Notes under the pieces: generated by a model | Databases searched by the model: none | Seen by the model: only the letters and a program-made list of their open reading frames with translations | Told to the model about the DNA's origin: nothing | Program-made: the position numbers and the translations under genes | Shown: piece after piece, positions 10,269-19,596 of the stretch | Position numbering within the stretch: the stretch's first letter is position 1 | How the letters are laid out: every line of letters begins with the position of its first letter | DNA from: Lasiosphaeria ovina | Taxonomy: Eukaryota; Ascomycota; Sordariomycetes; Sordariales; Lasiosphaeriaceae | Length of the DNA stretch: 64,000 bases | Direction of reading: 5' to 3' | NCBI GenBank assembly: GCA_033439765.1 | Contig: JAULSN010000001.1 | Span: forward strand, 1,860,001 to 1,924,000

Positions 10269-11054
10269 ATGACGCGAATCATTCATGACTATCTGGCCAA
10301 TGAAGCCACGCGCCACGACACCCCTTCCGTCTCACCCCTTGGAGACAACACTCCAGAAAGCATTCCAACCGAAGACGACGCCGCCGACAACAACAACAGC
10401 CCGGCCCACTCTCCCCCACCGTATGACGAGTTCCTCGACGCCCAACGCGACCAGCGCACCGAGCTTCCATTTTTCCATTTCGATCCCATCAGCTCAAGAA
10501 GTCACCGCTTCCACTACGCCGGCGTCATGCTATACACGAGGATGGGCTTAATAGAATATGGGCGTCACTATCTTTTCCCGGTCCTCGATGTCATCGACGA
10601 GGGCTATCAGGTCGGCCTTGATACCGCCCGTAGTCGCGCTACAAGCGAAGGCTGGGGAAGGCGCGTGGTGGCCGGGGTCGAGAAGATGCTGGGGCTCAAT
10701 CTGGCTTCCGCCGACCAACCCGCGGCCGAGCTCGATATGGCCGTCTACCAAGTCGAGCTTGCTGCTGCTCTTGGTGCTACGGGCGCGGCCCACTGCCACA
10801 ACCTTGAAGCCGTCAGTCTCGTTTACGATGTCGCGCAAGGGTATCAGCTTGGTGTCAATAAAACTGTAGGAACGTCATTTTGGAAAACTTTGGAGAAACG
10901 TCGAGCAGCACGGGGGTTCACCCCCCCCCCCCCCCCCCAGGCAGTTACTACCAAGAGATATTGCCAAGTAAGACCGCATGAGTCACCGAAGATGGTCTCA
11001 CAGAGTAGCAACAGAAATCAAGCCGGGGCTGAAAGACTGAGCACAAGTGCTTAA
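10269..11054 (+). CDS. Hypothetical fungal protein with poly-C tract in 3' part
   Basis: Open frame of 261 residues from an ATG at 10269. The N-terminal 60 residues are polar and disordered-looking (TPESIPTEDDAADNNNS), leading to SPPPYDEFLD. A central block (about residues 75-215) is regular and helix-rich: FHYAGVMLYTRMGLIEYGRHYLFPVLDVIDEGYQVGL, VVAGVEKMLGLNLAS, AVYQVELAAALGATGAAH. I do not recognise the family. The 3' part crosses 18 consecutive C bases at 10921-10938, read as a Pro run, and downstream codons lose coding character. That tract may instead be the end of an intron (GTAGGA at 10865 to CAG at 10940), giving a different C-terminus. Existence of the gene is fairly likely; its 3' end is uncertain. 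Confidence 0.5.
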   Translation: MTRIIHDYLANEATRHDTPSVSPLGDNTPESIPTEDDAADNNNSPAHSPPPYDEFLDAQRDQRTELPFFHFDPISSRSHRFHYAGVMLYTRMGLIEYGRHYLFPVLDVIDEGYQVGLDTARSRATSEGWGRRVVAGVEKMLGLNLASADQPAAELDMAVYQVELAAALGATGAAHCHNLEAVSLVYDVAQGYQLGVNKTVGTSFWKTLEKRRAARGFTPPPPPQAVTTKRYCQVRPHESPKMVSQSSNRNQAGAERLSTSA

Positions 11055-11065
11055 ATACCATCTAG

Positions 11066-12745
11066 CTATGGTAGGGAGGGGTTTGGGGTGATAGACTCGC
11101 CAATGAGGCCGTACCGCAGGGCGTAGGCCCCGATCTCTGCAGGCTGCAGGTGCGGCAGGTCCTCGGCAGCCTTGACGTAGGATATGTTTTCTGCGTGGCC
11201 CTTGGCGAAGGTGATGTCGATCTCTTCGAGCGACCTGCCCGCCGTTTCGGGGTAGAAGAAGTAGATGATGGGGATGAAGCACGCGTTGACCACGGCGAAG
11301 AACAGGTAAGTGCCCCAGCCGATCTCGGCAATCATGATGGGTGTCACCATGACTATGAGGAAATTGAAGAGCCAGTTGGTGCAGGTGCTGACGGCATTTG
11401 CCTTTCCACGCGTCTTGACGGGGTTGACCTCTGCCGGGTACAGCCAAGGCAGCGGTAGCCATGTCGCGCCAAAGAAGGCGATGTAGATAAAGAGACCGAC
11501 GGCGGCTCCACGGGCCGTCATTTGGTCGTTCGGGATGAGGCACGCAAACACGAGCACCATGCTCAGCATTTGCCCGACTGTGCCGTATAGAAACAGGCGA
11601 CGACGTCCAACCCGTTCAATGACGAACCAGCTGAAGGTGGCAAAGATTGAGTAAACAATCATGTTGATTCCTCCTAGCAACAAACTCATGCTGTGACTTT
11701 CTCCAATCGAGGTCTGAAACAAGATGGGGAAATAGTAGATGACAGCATTGCAGCCGCCGATCTGCTGCATTAGTTGAGAGCTTGCGCCCAAAAGCATGCG
11801 CCGGAAGTGTTGAGTCCTGCCGCCCGTGAATAGGGTCTTCATCGGCGTACTCTTCTGGCCATAGCCGCCAGAGGCGCGAAGAGAGTCAATGATGAGAGAT
11901 CGCTCCAGCACCGTTTCTTCACTCTCGATCTCATATCCACGGAGGGCAGAGATGACCTTGTCGGCATCTTTCACGCGGCCGTGGCTGAGCAGCCATCTGG
12001 GCGACTCGGGCAGGAATATCATGGGGATGCAGATGATCAGAGCAAATAATATCTGGAAAGCGATAGGGAAGCGCCAGGTCAGATCGTCGCTGCCGTACGA
12101 GGCACCGTAGTCGATCCAGTAAGCAATCAGCGTGCCAAACGCAATGACGCCGCCCTCGATGCATATAAGCAGGCCACGGTTGGAGGTCCTGCTGCATTCG
12201 GCTTTTGCACATGTCAGGTCAAGATGCAAGGATAATGGAAGCGTGGATGCCCGGGCTCCCTTGCGTGACTGACCTTGGTATGTGGGGATGGTCGACGTGT
12301 TTATACCGTTGCCGACTCCCATGACCACCCTGCCCACGATGAACTGCGCAAGGTGTGTTGCTCCCGCCATGGCTGTGATTTGGATGATGACTCCTACTAC
12401 CATGATGACGCCGCCTAAGATGATTGCTTTGCGTCTGCCCAGCAAATCGCCAACGCCGAGAATGGACATGGCGCCCATCAAGCAACCTATTTCGTATATT
12501 GCTGTTACCGTCCCTTGCATCGTGGAATTGTCCCTCGTAGCTTCGAAGACATTGTTGAACGCGGGGGCGGTGATAAGACCGGCCATCACCCTGACACACC
12601 CCATTAGCGCTCACAGAAATACGAGAGGAGTGGAAAGAACTCACCCCTGGTCATATCCAAAGAGGAGGAAGCCCGTGGTTGCCACTATCGAGACGGCCAG
12701 AGAAAGCGGCCGGCCCGAGAGGCCCATGAACTTTGGAGGTGCCAT
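11066..12745 (-). CDS. MFS sugar transporter (hexose/STL1-like)
   Basis: Twelve-helix sugar/proton symporter of the plasma membrane. Exons 12745-12645, 12590-12274 and 12201-11066 give 517 residues. Splicing restores the family block FLLFGYDQGVMAGLITAP across the first junction and STIPTYQAECSKTSNRG-like sequence (here AECSRTSNRG) across the second. Signature elements present: GDLLGRRKAI after TM2, the PESPRWLLSHGR motif after TM6, LMQQIGGCNAVIYYFPILF in TM7, VIERVGRRRLFLYG between TM8 and TM9, and the C-terminal PETAGRSLEEID. These place it in the Sugar_tr family; the substrate (hexose, polyol or other) cannot be told from sequence. It is convergent with the hypothetical gene at 10269, and the two stops are only about 11 bp apart. 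Confidence 0.93.
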
Positions 12746-14720
12746 TTTAACGGGATCCGGCAGATCAGAATAACTCAAAGCATCGGAAAGTCGATGCTTT
12801 ATTGATATGACGGGTCTCTAACGCAGGAGGTGGGCCGTCTTCCCTTATACCGGGCGCACAACCGGCCACGACCGGAGTCGAAACAGGGAAGCTTGGGCCG
12901 GCTGGCATGCGGTGAAACGAAGTGGACGTGTTGCGGGGAGCCGTCGCGAGCCGGCGTTGGCCATCGTGGAGAAGCGCTCCCCAGTCCCTACAGGTTGATG
13001 GATCCCAGGGAAATCCCTGCTGATCCAATTAGTGCAAAGTGCTCGACTGGGCAGCCGTGGCCGAGTGTCCCCGCTGGCGGCGGGACGTTGGCGGCGTCTG
13101 GTCTAGAATACCAGAGCTGTGTGACAATGCAGCATTGGGATCGTCGGCATGCAGATTCTTTCTCGAAGCGCTGTTACATCCGTGCCAATCCCTGAATGGT
13201 TGTTGGCCTGGTACCTGGGAACAAAGACGATTATCGCAAATAAGCCGACAGAAAAGGCCTTCAAGAGGTTCTTCTGGAGGAGAGATAGGCCTCTAGGATT
13301 CTAGAATAGGGGTTTTAATAGTGATCAGGGGCTCAAGGGCTGGCAACAAGGGGGGTTGTTTGCACCCTTGCCTAATATAATCTAGTGTAATTTTCTTTTT
13401 TCTTCCCTTTCCTTGGCTTACCCACCTCGTATAAGGTGGACCGCCGCCCTCCCTCTGATCAGAGGCCAGCATAGCTCCGAACCTTCTTTTTTTTGGGACA
13501 GTCCTCAGAAAAAAAAATCACGTCTTTTTACCATGAACTGAGATCCCCAGACCAGTGCACGCAGTCGTGCCTTTTTCTTATTGTTTTGACCTTCTTGCGA
13601 GGGAACCTTGCACTTGGGCCCGCTAAAGTTCGCCCTACTTTTGCTGTTGTTTTTGTTGTGTTGTGGCGCCTTTCCACCGCTTCAATAGTTATTGGATTGT
13701 ATGTATACATACATCTGTACCAATGTTGCCAAGCACAGTAAGCAGCTGGCTGGGCCGGCCCAAGACGGGTGCTGCACCGTTGACTGACTAGACTTGTAGT
13801 CACCAGGGCGTGATCGAGCCACTCCACCACGCGTGGGGAGTGAGATCATCGCGGGGTTGCTTCGGCCGCACTAGTGCCAACGATGCGAAGAGCCCATCAA
13901 CGGCGCCAAGTCTGTGGAACCCCTCCGTCAAGACGGCTGCCCACGGAAAACGTGGTCGCCTTTGGCGCGGGCTCGAATATCGCGAGTGGCCTTTAAGAAC
14001 CAGATCACATTCGAGTCCAGACGGGAAAAGCAGAAAGAGAAAGGTCAAATTCAAGGAAGTACCGAGGCATCCGTGCTTGGCGGGGGAAAGCCGAATGTCC
14101 AAACTCCAGAGGAGAGATCGGAAAAAATGGCAGGCACCAATCTGTCTATGGCGTCACTACTCCACATTTAGTCCCACAACCCCCAACTTGCCCTCAACTT
14201 AGTTACACCGTACACGTGCAGCTGGTCTTCATGTGATTGCCACATGAATGGCTTGCACGTTTTGCAGTTATAGTGACAGTTAAAGTGGCCCTATCGAAAG
14301 CGCCTTGAATACTTGATACTTCCAGATCACCTACCCTTGGCGACCTAGAGAGTTAACTACCTACCAAGGTAAGGTAGGTACGGATGACGTGTGGCAGGTG
14401 TTTGAAGACCCCGAATCCAACCCGCATTTGCAGTCTACACCTCAAGGCCTGCAGATTTTTCTATCTTCTTGGAGACCCCGCCAGTCCGGGTTGTTTGCCT
14501 GGCACGACAAGAAACGAGATCTCTGCGACAGGGAGTGATTGCATATGAGTAACTGGGAAACATTGAGACGGGTCTGTAGACTGATTCAAAAACAATGGTA
14601 GACCAGAAATACAAATCATCGCTATCTTATTGACGACGGACCATAAAAAGATTTACTCCCACCTAGCCTACAGAGCGCTGCGCGGCTACGGCGGTCCTCT
14701 TTCTTCAAACACAGCGGCAC
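12746..14720. other. Long intergenic region containing a dispersed repeat copy
   Basis: Apart from the 340-bp repeat at 13348-13685 I recognise nothing coding. Short open frames at 13810-14200 have no motif and look spurious. A palindromic CCTACCTACC/GGTAGGTA motif at about 14355-14382 is of a kind common in Sordariomycete intergenic DNA. Confidence 0.5.
13348..13685. repeat. Dispersed 340-bp repeat, copy 1
   Basis: Nearly the same sequence as 60891-61229 in the same orientation. Shared landmarks are the start AAGGGGGGTTGTTT, CCTAATATAATCTAGTGTAA, the perfect 14-bp palindrome CCTCTGATCAGAGG (13452-13465), and the end GGCGCCTTTCCACCGCTTCAA. I estimate a little over 90 percent identity by eye, with a few indels in T and A runs. 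It contains a TATA-like box and no coding frame of its own that I recognise. The segment TGTTT...TTCA would fit a solo LTR with TG/CA ends, but no matching target duplication is visible. Class is therefore unassigned. Confidence 0.8.
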
Positions 14721-14897
14721 TCATCTGTGTTCCAGCTCCTCAAGAAATTCAGCCTCGATGTCCTCTTTGGTAAAAACGGGGACATCCTCCGGGCTGATAC
14801 CGGCCTCTCGGACCCAGCCACGCCGCGGACCCGACGGCCATTCCAGCCGTTCCCGCTTGATAGGCTTCGCCTTGATACGGAAGCTTATATCCTCACG
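14721..14897 (-). other. Open extension of the APH-like gene beyond its TGA
   Basis: In the same frame as the upstream gene, 58 codons without a stop until TGA at 14721-14723. It encodes basic then acidic sequence (FRIKAKPIKRERLEW, EDVPVFTKEDIEAEFLEEL). If the upstream TGA were a sense codon (CGA to TGA is the simplest change) the protein would be 420 residues. No plausible intron removes the stop. Confidence 0.5.
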
Positions 14898-15983
14898 TCA
14901 CAAGACATCCCGGGACCGGGTTATGATGTCCAGCGCTCTGATGAGCTTCTCGTGGCTCTCGCCCTTGGGGAGCAACGAGGTGGCCCGCTCCTTGTACAGC
15001 AGATACCAGCTGGTCCACCGGGTCACCGAGCCAAGGTCCCCGTCTTTGTTTGCGTATTCGTAGGCAAAGGGGAAGAAGCCGGCCGACTGCCAGTCGAAGA
15101 TCGCAGCGAGCTCATACCATCCGTTGCTGCTGCCGCTACCGCGGTTGTCGACCCGCCTGACGAAAATACTGCGGGGCTCGAGGTCGTTGTGGCAGAGGAC
15201 GGCGTGCTTCATGAGGTCGTCCATGTCGGACTGGCTGAGCTCGACGCTGCCGATGTCGTCACGTGTCGACCGAACGGCAATGCCATCCTCCGTGTCGACG
15301 ATCTCGCACACGCGCCTCGTGAACCTCTCCTCCCCGAGACAGGCCTGCAAGAGCTGCTTGATGCCGTCAAAGTAGCCGCCGTTCGGGCCGCCAATAACGT
15401 CGCGGAACCCGCTGTCGATATCCGTGTCGGGGTGCGCGTGCGCGTGCAGGAAGCGCCGGACGCGCGGCCGCTTGACTGCGAGCAGCTTCTGCAGCTTCAC
15501 CATGGCGCCGACGGCGGCGTCGACCAGGGCGCGCTGGTTTTCTGGGGACAGGCCGCTCCACACGTCGTCCAGCACCGCCATAGTGCCGTACAGGTACGGC
15601 CGGACGGAGAACTCGAGGTTCCGGCCGGCGAGGCTGGTCGCGGAGCCGACGAGGAGCACTTTGGGGATGAGGTCGCGCAGCTCGAACCGCGCGAGGTGCT
15701 GTAGCTCCGTCACGGCTGCCAGGCTGCAGCCGCTGGCGGCGGCGTCGTCAAGCCGGATCAGGAGGTTGACTGGCCATCCCGGGACCGGGCTGGCGTCGAG
15801 CCGGATGTGGAAGACGCATGTCTCGCTGCTGGTGGAGATGACCTTGCAGTCGTCCAGCGAGATGTTTTTGGCAACTTCGGAGGGGAAGATATCCCTCAAG
15901 ATGGCCCGGTCGGGCCGAACCAGCGTCTCGTCTTTCGACGGGTCATATTTATTTGGCTTGGGGTTCATGTCGTTGCTAGCCAT
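14898..15983 (-). CDS. APH-family kinase-like protein with in-frame stop before a further open stretch
   Basis: Open frame of 361 residues beginning MASNDMNPKPNKY. It has the protein-kinase-like fold of the aminoglycoside phosphotransferase (APH) family, which in fungi is large and mostly uncharacterised. The catalytic-loop motif reads HNDLEPRSIFV (His265, Asp267), with Ser272 where the Mg-binding Asn of HxDxxxxN is expected; the following metal Asp is Asp297 in AAIFDWQSAGFFP. The N-lobe block VFHIRLDASPVPGWPVNLLIRL corresponds to the ATP-binding sheet. The frame ends at a TGA (14898-14900), but the same frame then runs open for 58 more codons to 14721 and looks like a normal C-terminus for such proteins (WPSGPRRGWVREAGIS, then an acidic helix). 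Either the TGA is a nonsense change or the protein ends early. Activity is uncertain. Confidence 0.75.
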   Translation of the reverse strand: MASNDMNPKPNKYDPSKDETLVRPDRAILRDIFPSEVAKNISLDDCKVISTSSETCVFHIRLDASPVPGWPVNLLIRLDDAAASGCSLAAVTELQHLARFELRDLIPKVLLVGSATSLAGRNLEFSVRPYLYGTMAVLDDVWSGLSPENQRALVDAAVGAMVKLQKLLAVKRPRVRRFLHAHAHPDTDIDSGFRDVIGGPNGGYFDGIKQLLQACLGEERFTRRVCEIVDTEDGIAVRSTRDDIGSVELSQSDMDDLMKHAVLCHNDLEPRSIFVRRVDNRGSGSSNGWYELAAIFDWQSAGFFPFAYEYANKDGDLGSVTRWTSWYLLYKERATSLLPKGESHEKLIRALDIITRSRDVL

Positions 15984-16536
15984 GGTTCATTGACAATGCC
16001 ATGAATCGGTGAAGTTGTGAACGATGGGTAGGAGACGATGAGAAGCTCAGGATGCTATTTATCTAACCAAGTCTTTGGTTTGTTTTCTGTGCGCGTGGTA
16101 CTTGTTTGTAGACACGCCACTATACAGGATTGTGGCCCTCTCTCCCGTCCCATGACTAAATGGGCAGAGTTGTGTACGTCTGAAAATTATTGAGTTTCAA
16201 GCCGCCTTGAGGAAGTGCTTCAGAAAGAGAGTACCTACAAAGAGCCCAGGGTTTGATATCGCTACACAAGGACGAGATGGCAAACATGATATCGTAATTA
16301 GTGACGACGAGGGGTCACACAGTCATGTTTCCTACCTAGGACCTGCCCGCCCGAGTTTGGATGACGGGCTGGCGGTTTCGACCCCCTCTCCCTCACGCGC
16401 GAAACCGGAGCATGCATGCTGAGATCGGGCAGGCAGTAATCCGACTGCGGGGTTACGTTGTCGCCCGCGTCGGACCTCGAAGCAGTTCCCAAACTCTCGA
16501 CCCCTGGAGCCTGTCTGCATCAAGATTCCACACAAA
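15984..16536. other. Divergent intergenic region
   Basis: Shared upstream region of the APH-like gene (minus) and the PLP enzyme (plus). No RNA gene, repeat or further coding region recognised. Confidence 0.5.
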
Positions 16537-17826
16537 ATGCCATCGCTTCTGCACATCAACCCCGAAGCCAGGCAGTGGCGCTATGGCGGCGATGCCGAAG
16601 CAGTCTCAGCTCTGGAACAGCGCAGGCAGGCCGTGCTAACGTTTCACGAGCATCTCCCCGAGTACCGCAAGACTCCGCTGCGCAGCCTCCCATCAATAGC
16701 CAACGAACTCGGGCTCGGCCATGTGCTCCTCAAAGACGAGTCGAGCCGCTTTGGGCTGCCGTCGTTCAAGGTCCTTGGCGCCTCATGGGCCGTTTATTGC
16801 GCCGTCCGCGAGCGGGTCGACCAGCTTGAGGCCCTCGCCCAGGCAATAACTGCCGACGACGACCCGCTGCTGGCATTGTCTGTCCTGGCCGGCCGGGTGG
16901 AGAGAGTGAGGCAGAAGCTCGGGGACGTTAAGCTCATTACCTGCACCGAGGGCAACTGGGGCCGCGCCGTGGCGCGGATGGTGGGATATCTCAAGCTGCC
17001 GGCCGTGGTCTATGTCGCCGCGTACATGAACGAGACAACGCGCGAGCTTATCAGGAGCGAAGGGGCACTCGTTATACCCGTGGAAGGCGGCTATGACGGC
17101 GCTGCTGCCGCGGCAAAGCGGGCGGCTGACGAGGACGATAACTCGCTGCTGGTGATGGACATTGGCTGGGAAGGATACGAGAAGGTGCCACAGGTCTGCG
17201 CTTCCCGACTGTCCTCTACATACCTATTGTGATCACGCTGCGGCATCAGGCTAACAGCCAATGGCCAGCGGGTGGTTGAGGGGTATCAAACCATGCTCGA
17301 CGAGTCGCAGAAGCAAGTGGAAGAGCTCACAGGCGGCAAGCAGGCCACGCATGCTATCGTGCCAGCTGGATGCGGCTCTGTCGCCCAGGCAGTGACGCAG
17401 CACTTCAAGAGCCTTGCAAGCGACAAGCACCCCGCAGCGACAGTGATCGTAGTCGAACTGGATACGGCGGCCTGCCTCAAGCTATCGCTTGAGAAGGGGG
17501 AGATGACGACCGTGGCGACCGGAGAAAGCATAATGTGCGGCATGAACTGCGGGACGCTGTCAACGACGGCGTGGCCTGTGCTGAGAGCGGGCGTGGATGC
17601 AAGTGTCGTTGTGAGCGATGCCGACTCGCACGAGGCCGTTGAGCAGCTCGGGGAACAGGGCATTCGGGCCGGCCCGTGCGGAGCTGCCAGCCTGGCCGCT
17701 CTGAGGCGGGCCTGTGAGCTGGAAATGGATGCCCTTGGGCTCGACGGGGAATCCGTTGTCGTCTTGTCTGCACAGAGGGCGCCAGGGAGTACAAGGTGCC
17801 CGTCTAAGGCCATGTACGTAGAGTAG
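16537..17826 (+). CDS. Diaminopropionate ammonia-lyase-like PLP enzyme (fold type II), C-terminal frameshift
   Basis: Resembles 2,3-diaminopropionate ammonia-lyase, which eliminates ammonia from diaminopropionate to give pyruvate using PLP. Exons 16537-17193 and 17269-17826 give 404 residues as read. The PLP lysine lies in DESSRFGLPSFKVLGASWA (Lys78). ITCTEGNWGRAVA is the substrate/phosphate loop, and HAIVPAGCGSVAQAV is the Gly-rich PLP phosphate-binding loop. The intron junction gives VPQRVVEGYQTMLDE, as in relatives. Near 17757-17766 the frame changes: the annotated frame continues SAQRAPGSTRC to 17826, while the neighbouring frame reads LVCTEGAREYKVPV then TAA at 17805-17807, which is the expected family end. 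One missing base would restore it. The gene may be otherwise intact. It is divergent from the APH-like gene, which may be coincidence. Confidence 0.8.
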
Positions 17827-19227
17827 ACTCACATGACAGAAAATGAAGTTACACGCAGAGTCAAAAGTAGGTAGATCTGTCAGTCCGCCATGCACCTAGA
17901 TAGTTGAACCTGCTGAGCTTGAAACAGAACGTTGCTTTTAAATTTTGTCGTTAACTCATAAAGCAGATCGGCTGGGCCGATCTGAAACCACACAATTGTC
18001 AAGTTGCCTTGGAAAATATACACCACAATTCACAACGCTGCCAACGACCTCACATACAGCCCTTCGTTAGCCCACTCTCCACCGCACTTGCTCAGACCCG
18101 ACAATATAGCCCCTCCCGCAGCGTCTCAAAACGGTCCCTAACTAGCCCGAGTGCGAAAGTACCCGTCGCGGGAGCGCTTTCCCTGGCTTCCGAGTGGTTG
18201 GGCAGCAGCGCAGTGCTGTCGGTTCGCCCAATCTCGTAGCTGAGGCGCGACGACAGGTGGAGCCCGTCTCCTGGCGTTCCGTATCGGCTCCGACGCGCCG
18301 AATCTCCGCGCGCATGGATTCGCTGCTATAGCATAGTTGCTGTTAACTCGTCCGTCGGCGGCTACAGCGCTCCCGCAGTTGGTAGCGCAGCTCAGGCGGC
18401 TGGGCCTCGATCGGCAGGTGACGGCTTCCGGAGAGCGCCATGGCGCTTTTCGGATAGCGTCGCGCCCGCCGTCAATTTGCCCCGCGACTGCGCAGGCTCG
18501 AGACCGTTGAGGATCTTTGCAGCGGCGAGCCGCGGATTGTGCGCGGGCGCCCGCGCGCCGTCCGGGGCTGGAGGAGGGATGGCCTGGGCGTCGCATTAGG
18601 CCCCGTGGACCAGCGGCGAGGCAGCCGACGTGGCTGAGCGATTCTGTGCCGAAGCCACCCGGCTCGAGTACCGCCCCGTCAAGCATCGCGGGGAAAGTGA
18701 GCGGCTAGAATGCGCCTTCGAGACGCCAAAGACCTTTTTGTGAAATGGCGCGAAACCTAGGCGAGTCGGATCGACCGGGATCGATCGTCGGCGCGCGCGG
18801 GTGGCAATGCTTACGTGCGCGCGCGCCGTAATCAATCAACAGAGGGCGGCTGCTCGCCAGCCGTCGACGTTGCCCACGGTCGGGTTTAGTTCCCCCGCGA
18901 TAATCAATTAGATTAATCGGCGTCGCGAAAGCCAGGTCGACGGCGGGAAATACTTCCGTCGTCTAATACATTGGCGGTGCTGCATGCGCCGTCCATCGTC
19001 GTAATCTCATTATCGTCATTATATCGTCATGGCCCGCGAGCGGATGGCAGGGACAAATCCGACCGCCGCGTCGTTACCATCTCGGGGAAGGGAAAGAGGC
19101 GGGCCTACAGGATAGCCATTTAGTATACTATAGATATTCGGGGGTAGAGAGGGCAAACAGGGCGGCGGCGTGGCTACTGATTGTCGCGCGTTATTTCGCT
19201 CACCATTTGGTTCTTGTCAGTCTAGGG
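17827..19227. other. Intergenic, with an unassigned CpG-rich block
   Basis: From about 18140 to 18880 the sequence turns GC- and CpG-rich, in contrast to AT-rich flanks. Short open frames there (for example AEATRLEYRPVKH near 18650) look protein-like but break within about 60 codons. This could be a relic of a transposon or gene. I do not recognise it. Confidence 0.35.
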
Positions 19228-19596
19228 TCAGCGGCTAAAGGAATGAACAATCTCGTTCTTGACTTCCTCGACCTTCTCAGTGTAGCGAGGCTTCCCGTTC
19301 TCGAAGCCGGACAGGATTAGCGTCGTCGCTTTCTTCTTCTGCTGCTGCTTTTTCTGGTCGCGCTTCCGCTTCCGCTGCACACGGGCGGGAATGATGACGG
19401 TGTCGTGATTGCCGAGAGCCGTCTCGGCCTCGGGCGAACTGGTCGCCGACGAGGGCGATGAGGGCGATGAGGGCGACAGCGCAGATCCCCGCCAAAGACT
19501 CAGCAGGATCTCGGCGGCCTGTCGAGCCTCGTCCGACTCAGGACAGTCGGGCGCGATGGTGGCTACGGAGATCTGGGGGAAGCGAAAGACGCCCAT
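19228..19596 (-). CDS. Small hypothetical protein, lysine-rich C-terminal half
   Basis: Reads 122 residues from an ATG at 19596 in good context (AAAATGG). The N-terminus is MGVFRFPQISVATIAPDCPE, followed by a helix (DEARQAAEILLSLW), a Ser-Pro repeat and then a very basic stretch (RKRKRDQKKQQQKKK) that could be a nuclear or nucleolar signal. It ends with ENGKPRYTEKVEEVKNEIV. The frame is open upstream too, but that part has no coding character. I do not recognise a family and cannot exclude a chance frame. Confidence 0.4.
   Translation of the reverse strand: MGVFRFPQISVATIAPDCPESDEARQAAEILLSLWRGSALSPSSPSSPSSATSSPEAETALGNHDTVIIPARVQRKRKRDQKKQQQKKKATTLILSGFENGKPRYTEKVEEVKNEIVHSFSR

Noticed and set aside
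13690..13860. tRNA-like D-arm on the minus strand (GGTGGAGTGGCTCGATC) next to repeat copy 1
   Set aside because: No anticodon stem with a 7-base loop and no T arm follow.
14727..15704. 325-codon plus-strand open frame opposite the APH-like gene
   Set aside because: It is the antisense shadow of a GC3-rich gene whose minus-strand frame contains clear APH motifs.
14898..17826. APH-like kinase plus ammonia-lyase-like enzyme as a biosynthetic cluster
   Set aside because: Two divergent genes without a backbone enzyme, transporter or regulator nearby are not enough to claim a pathway.
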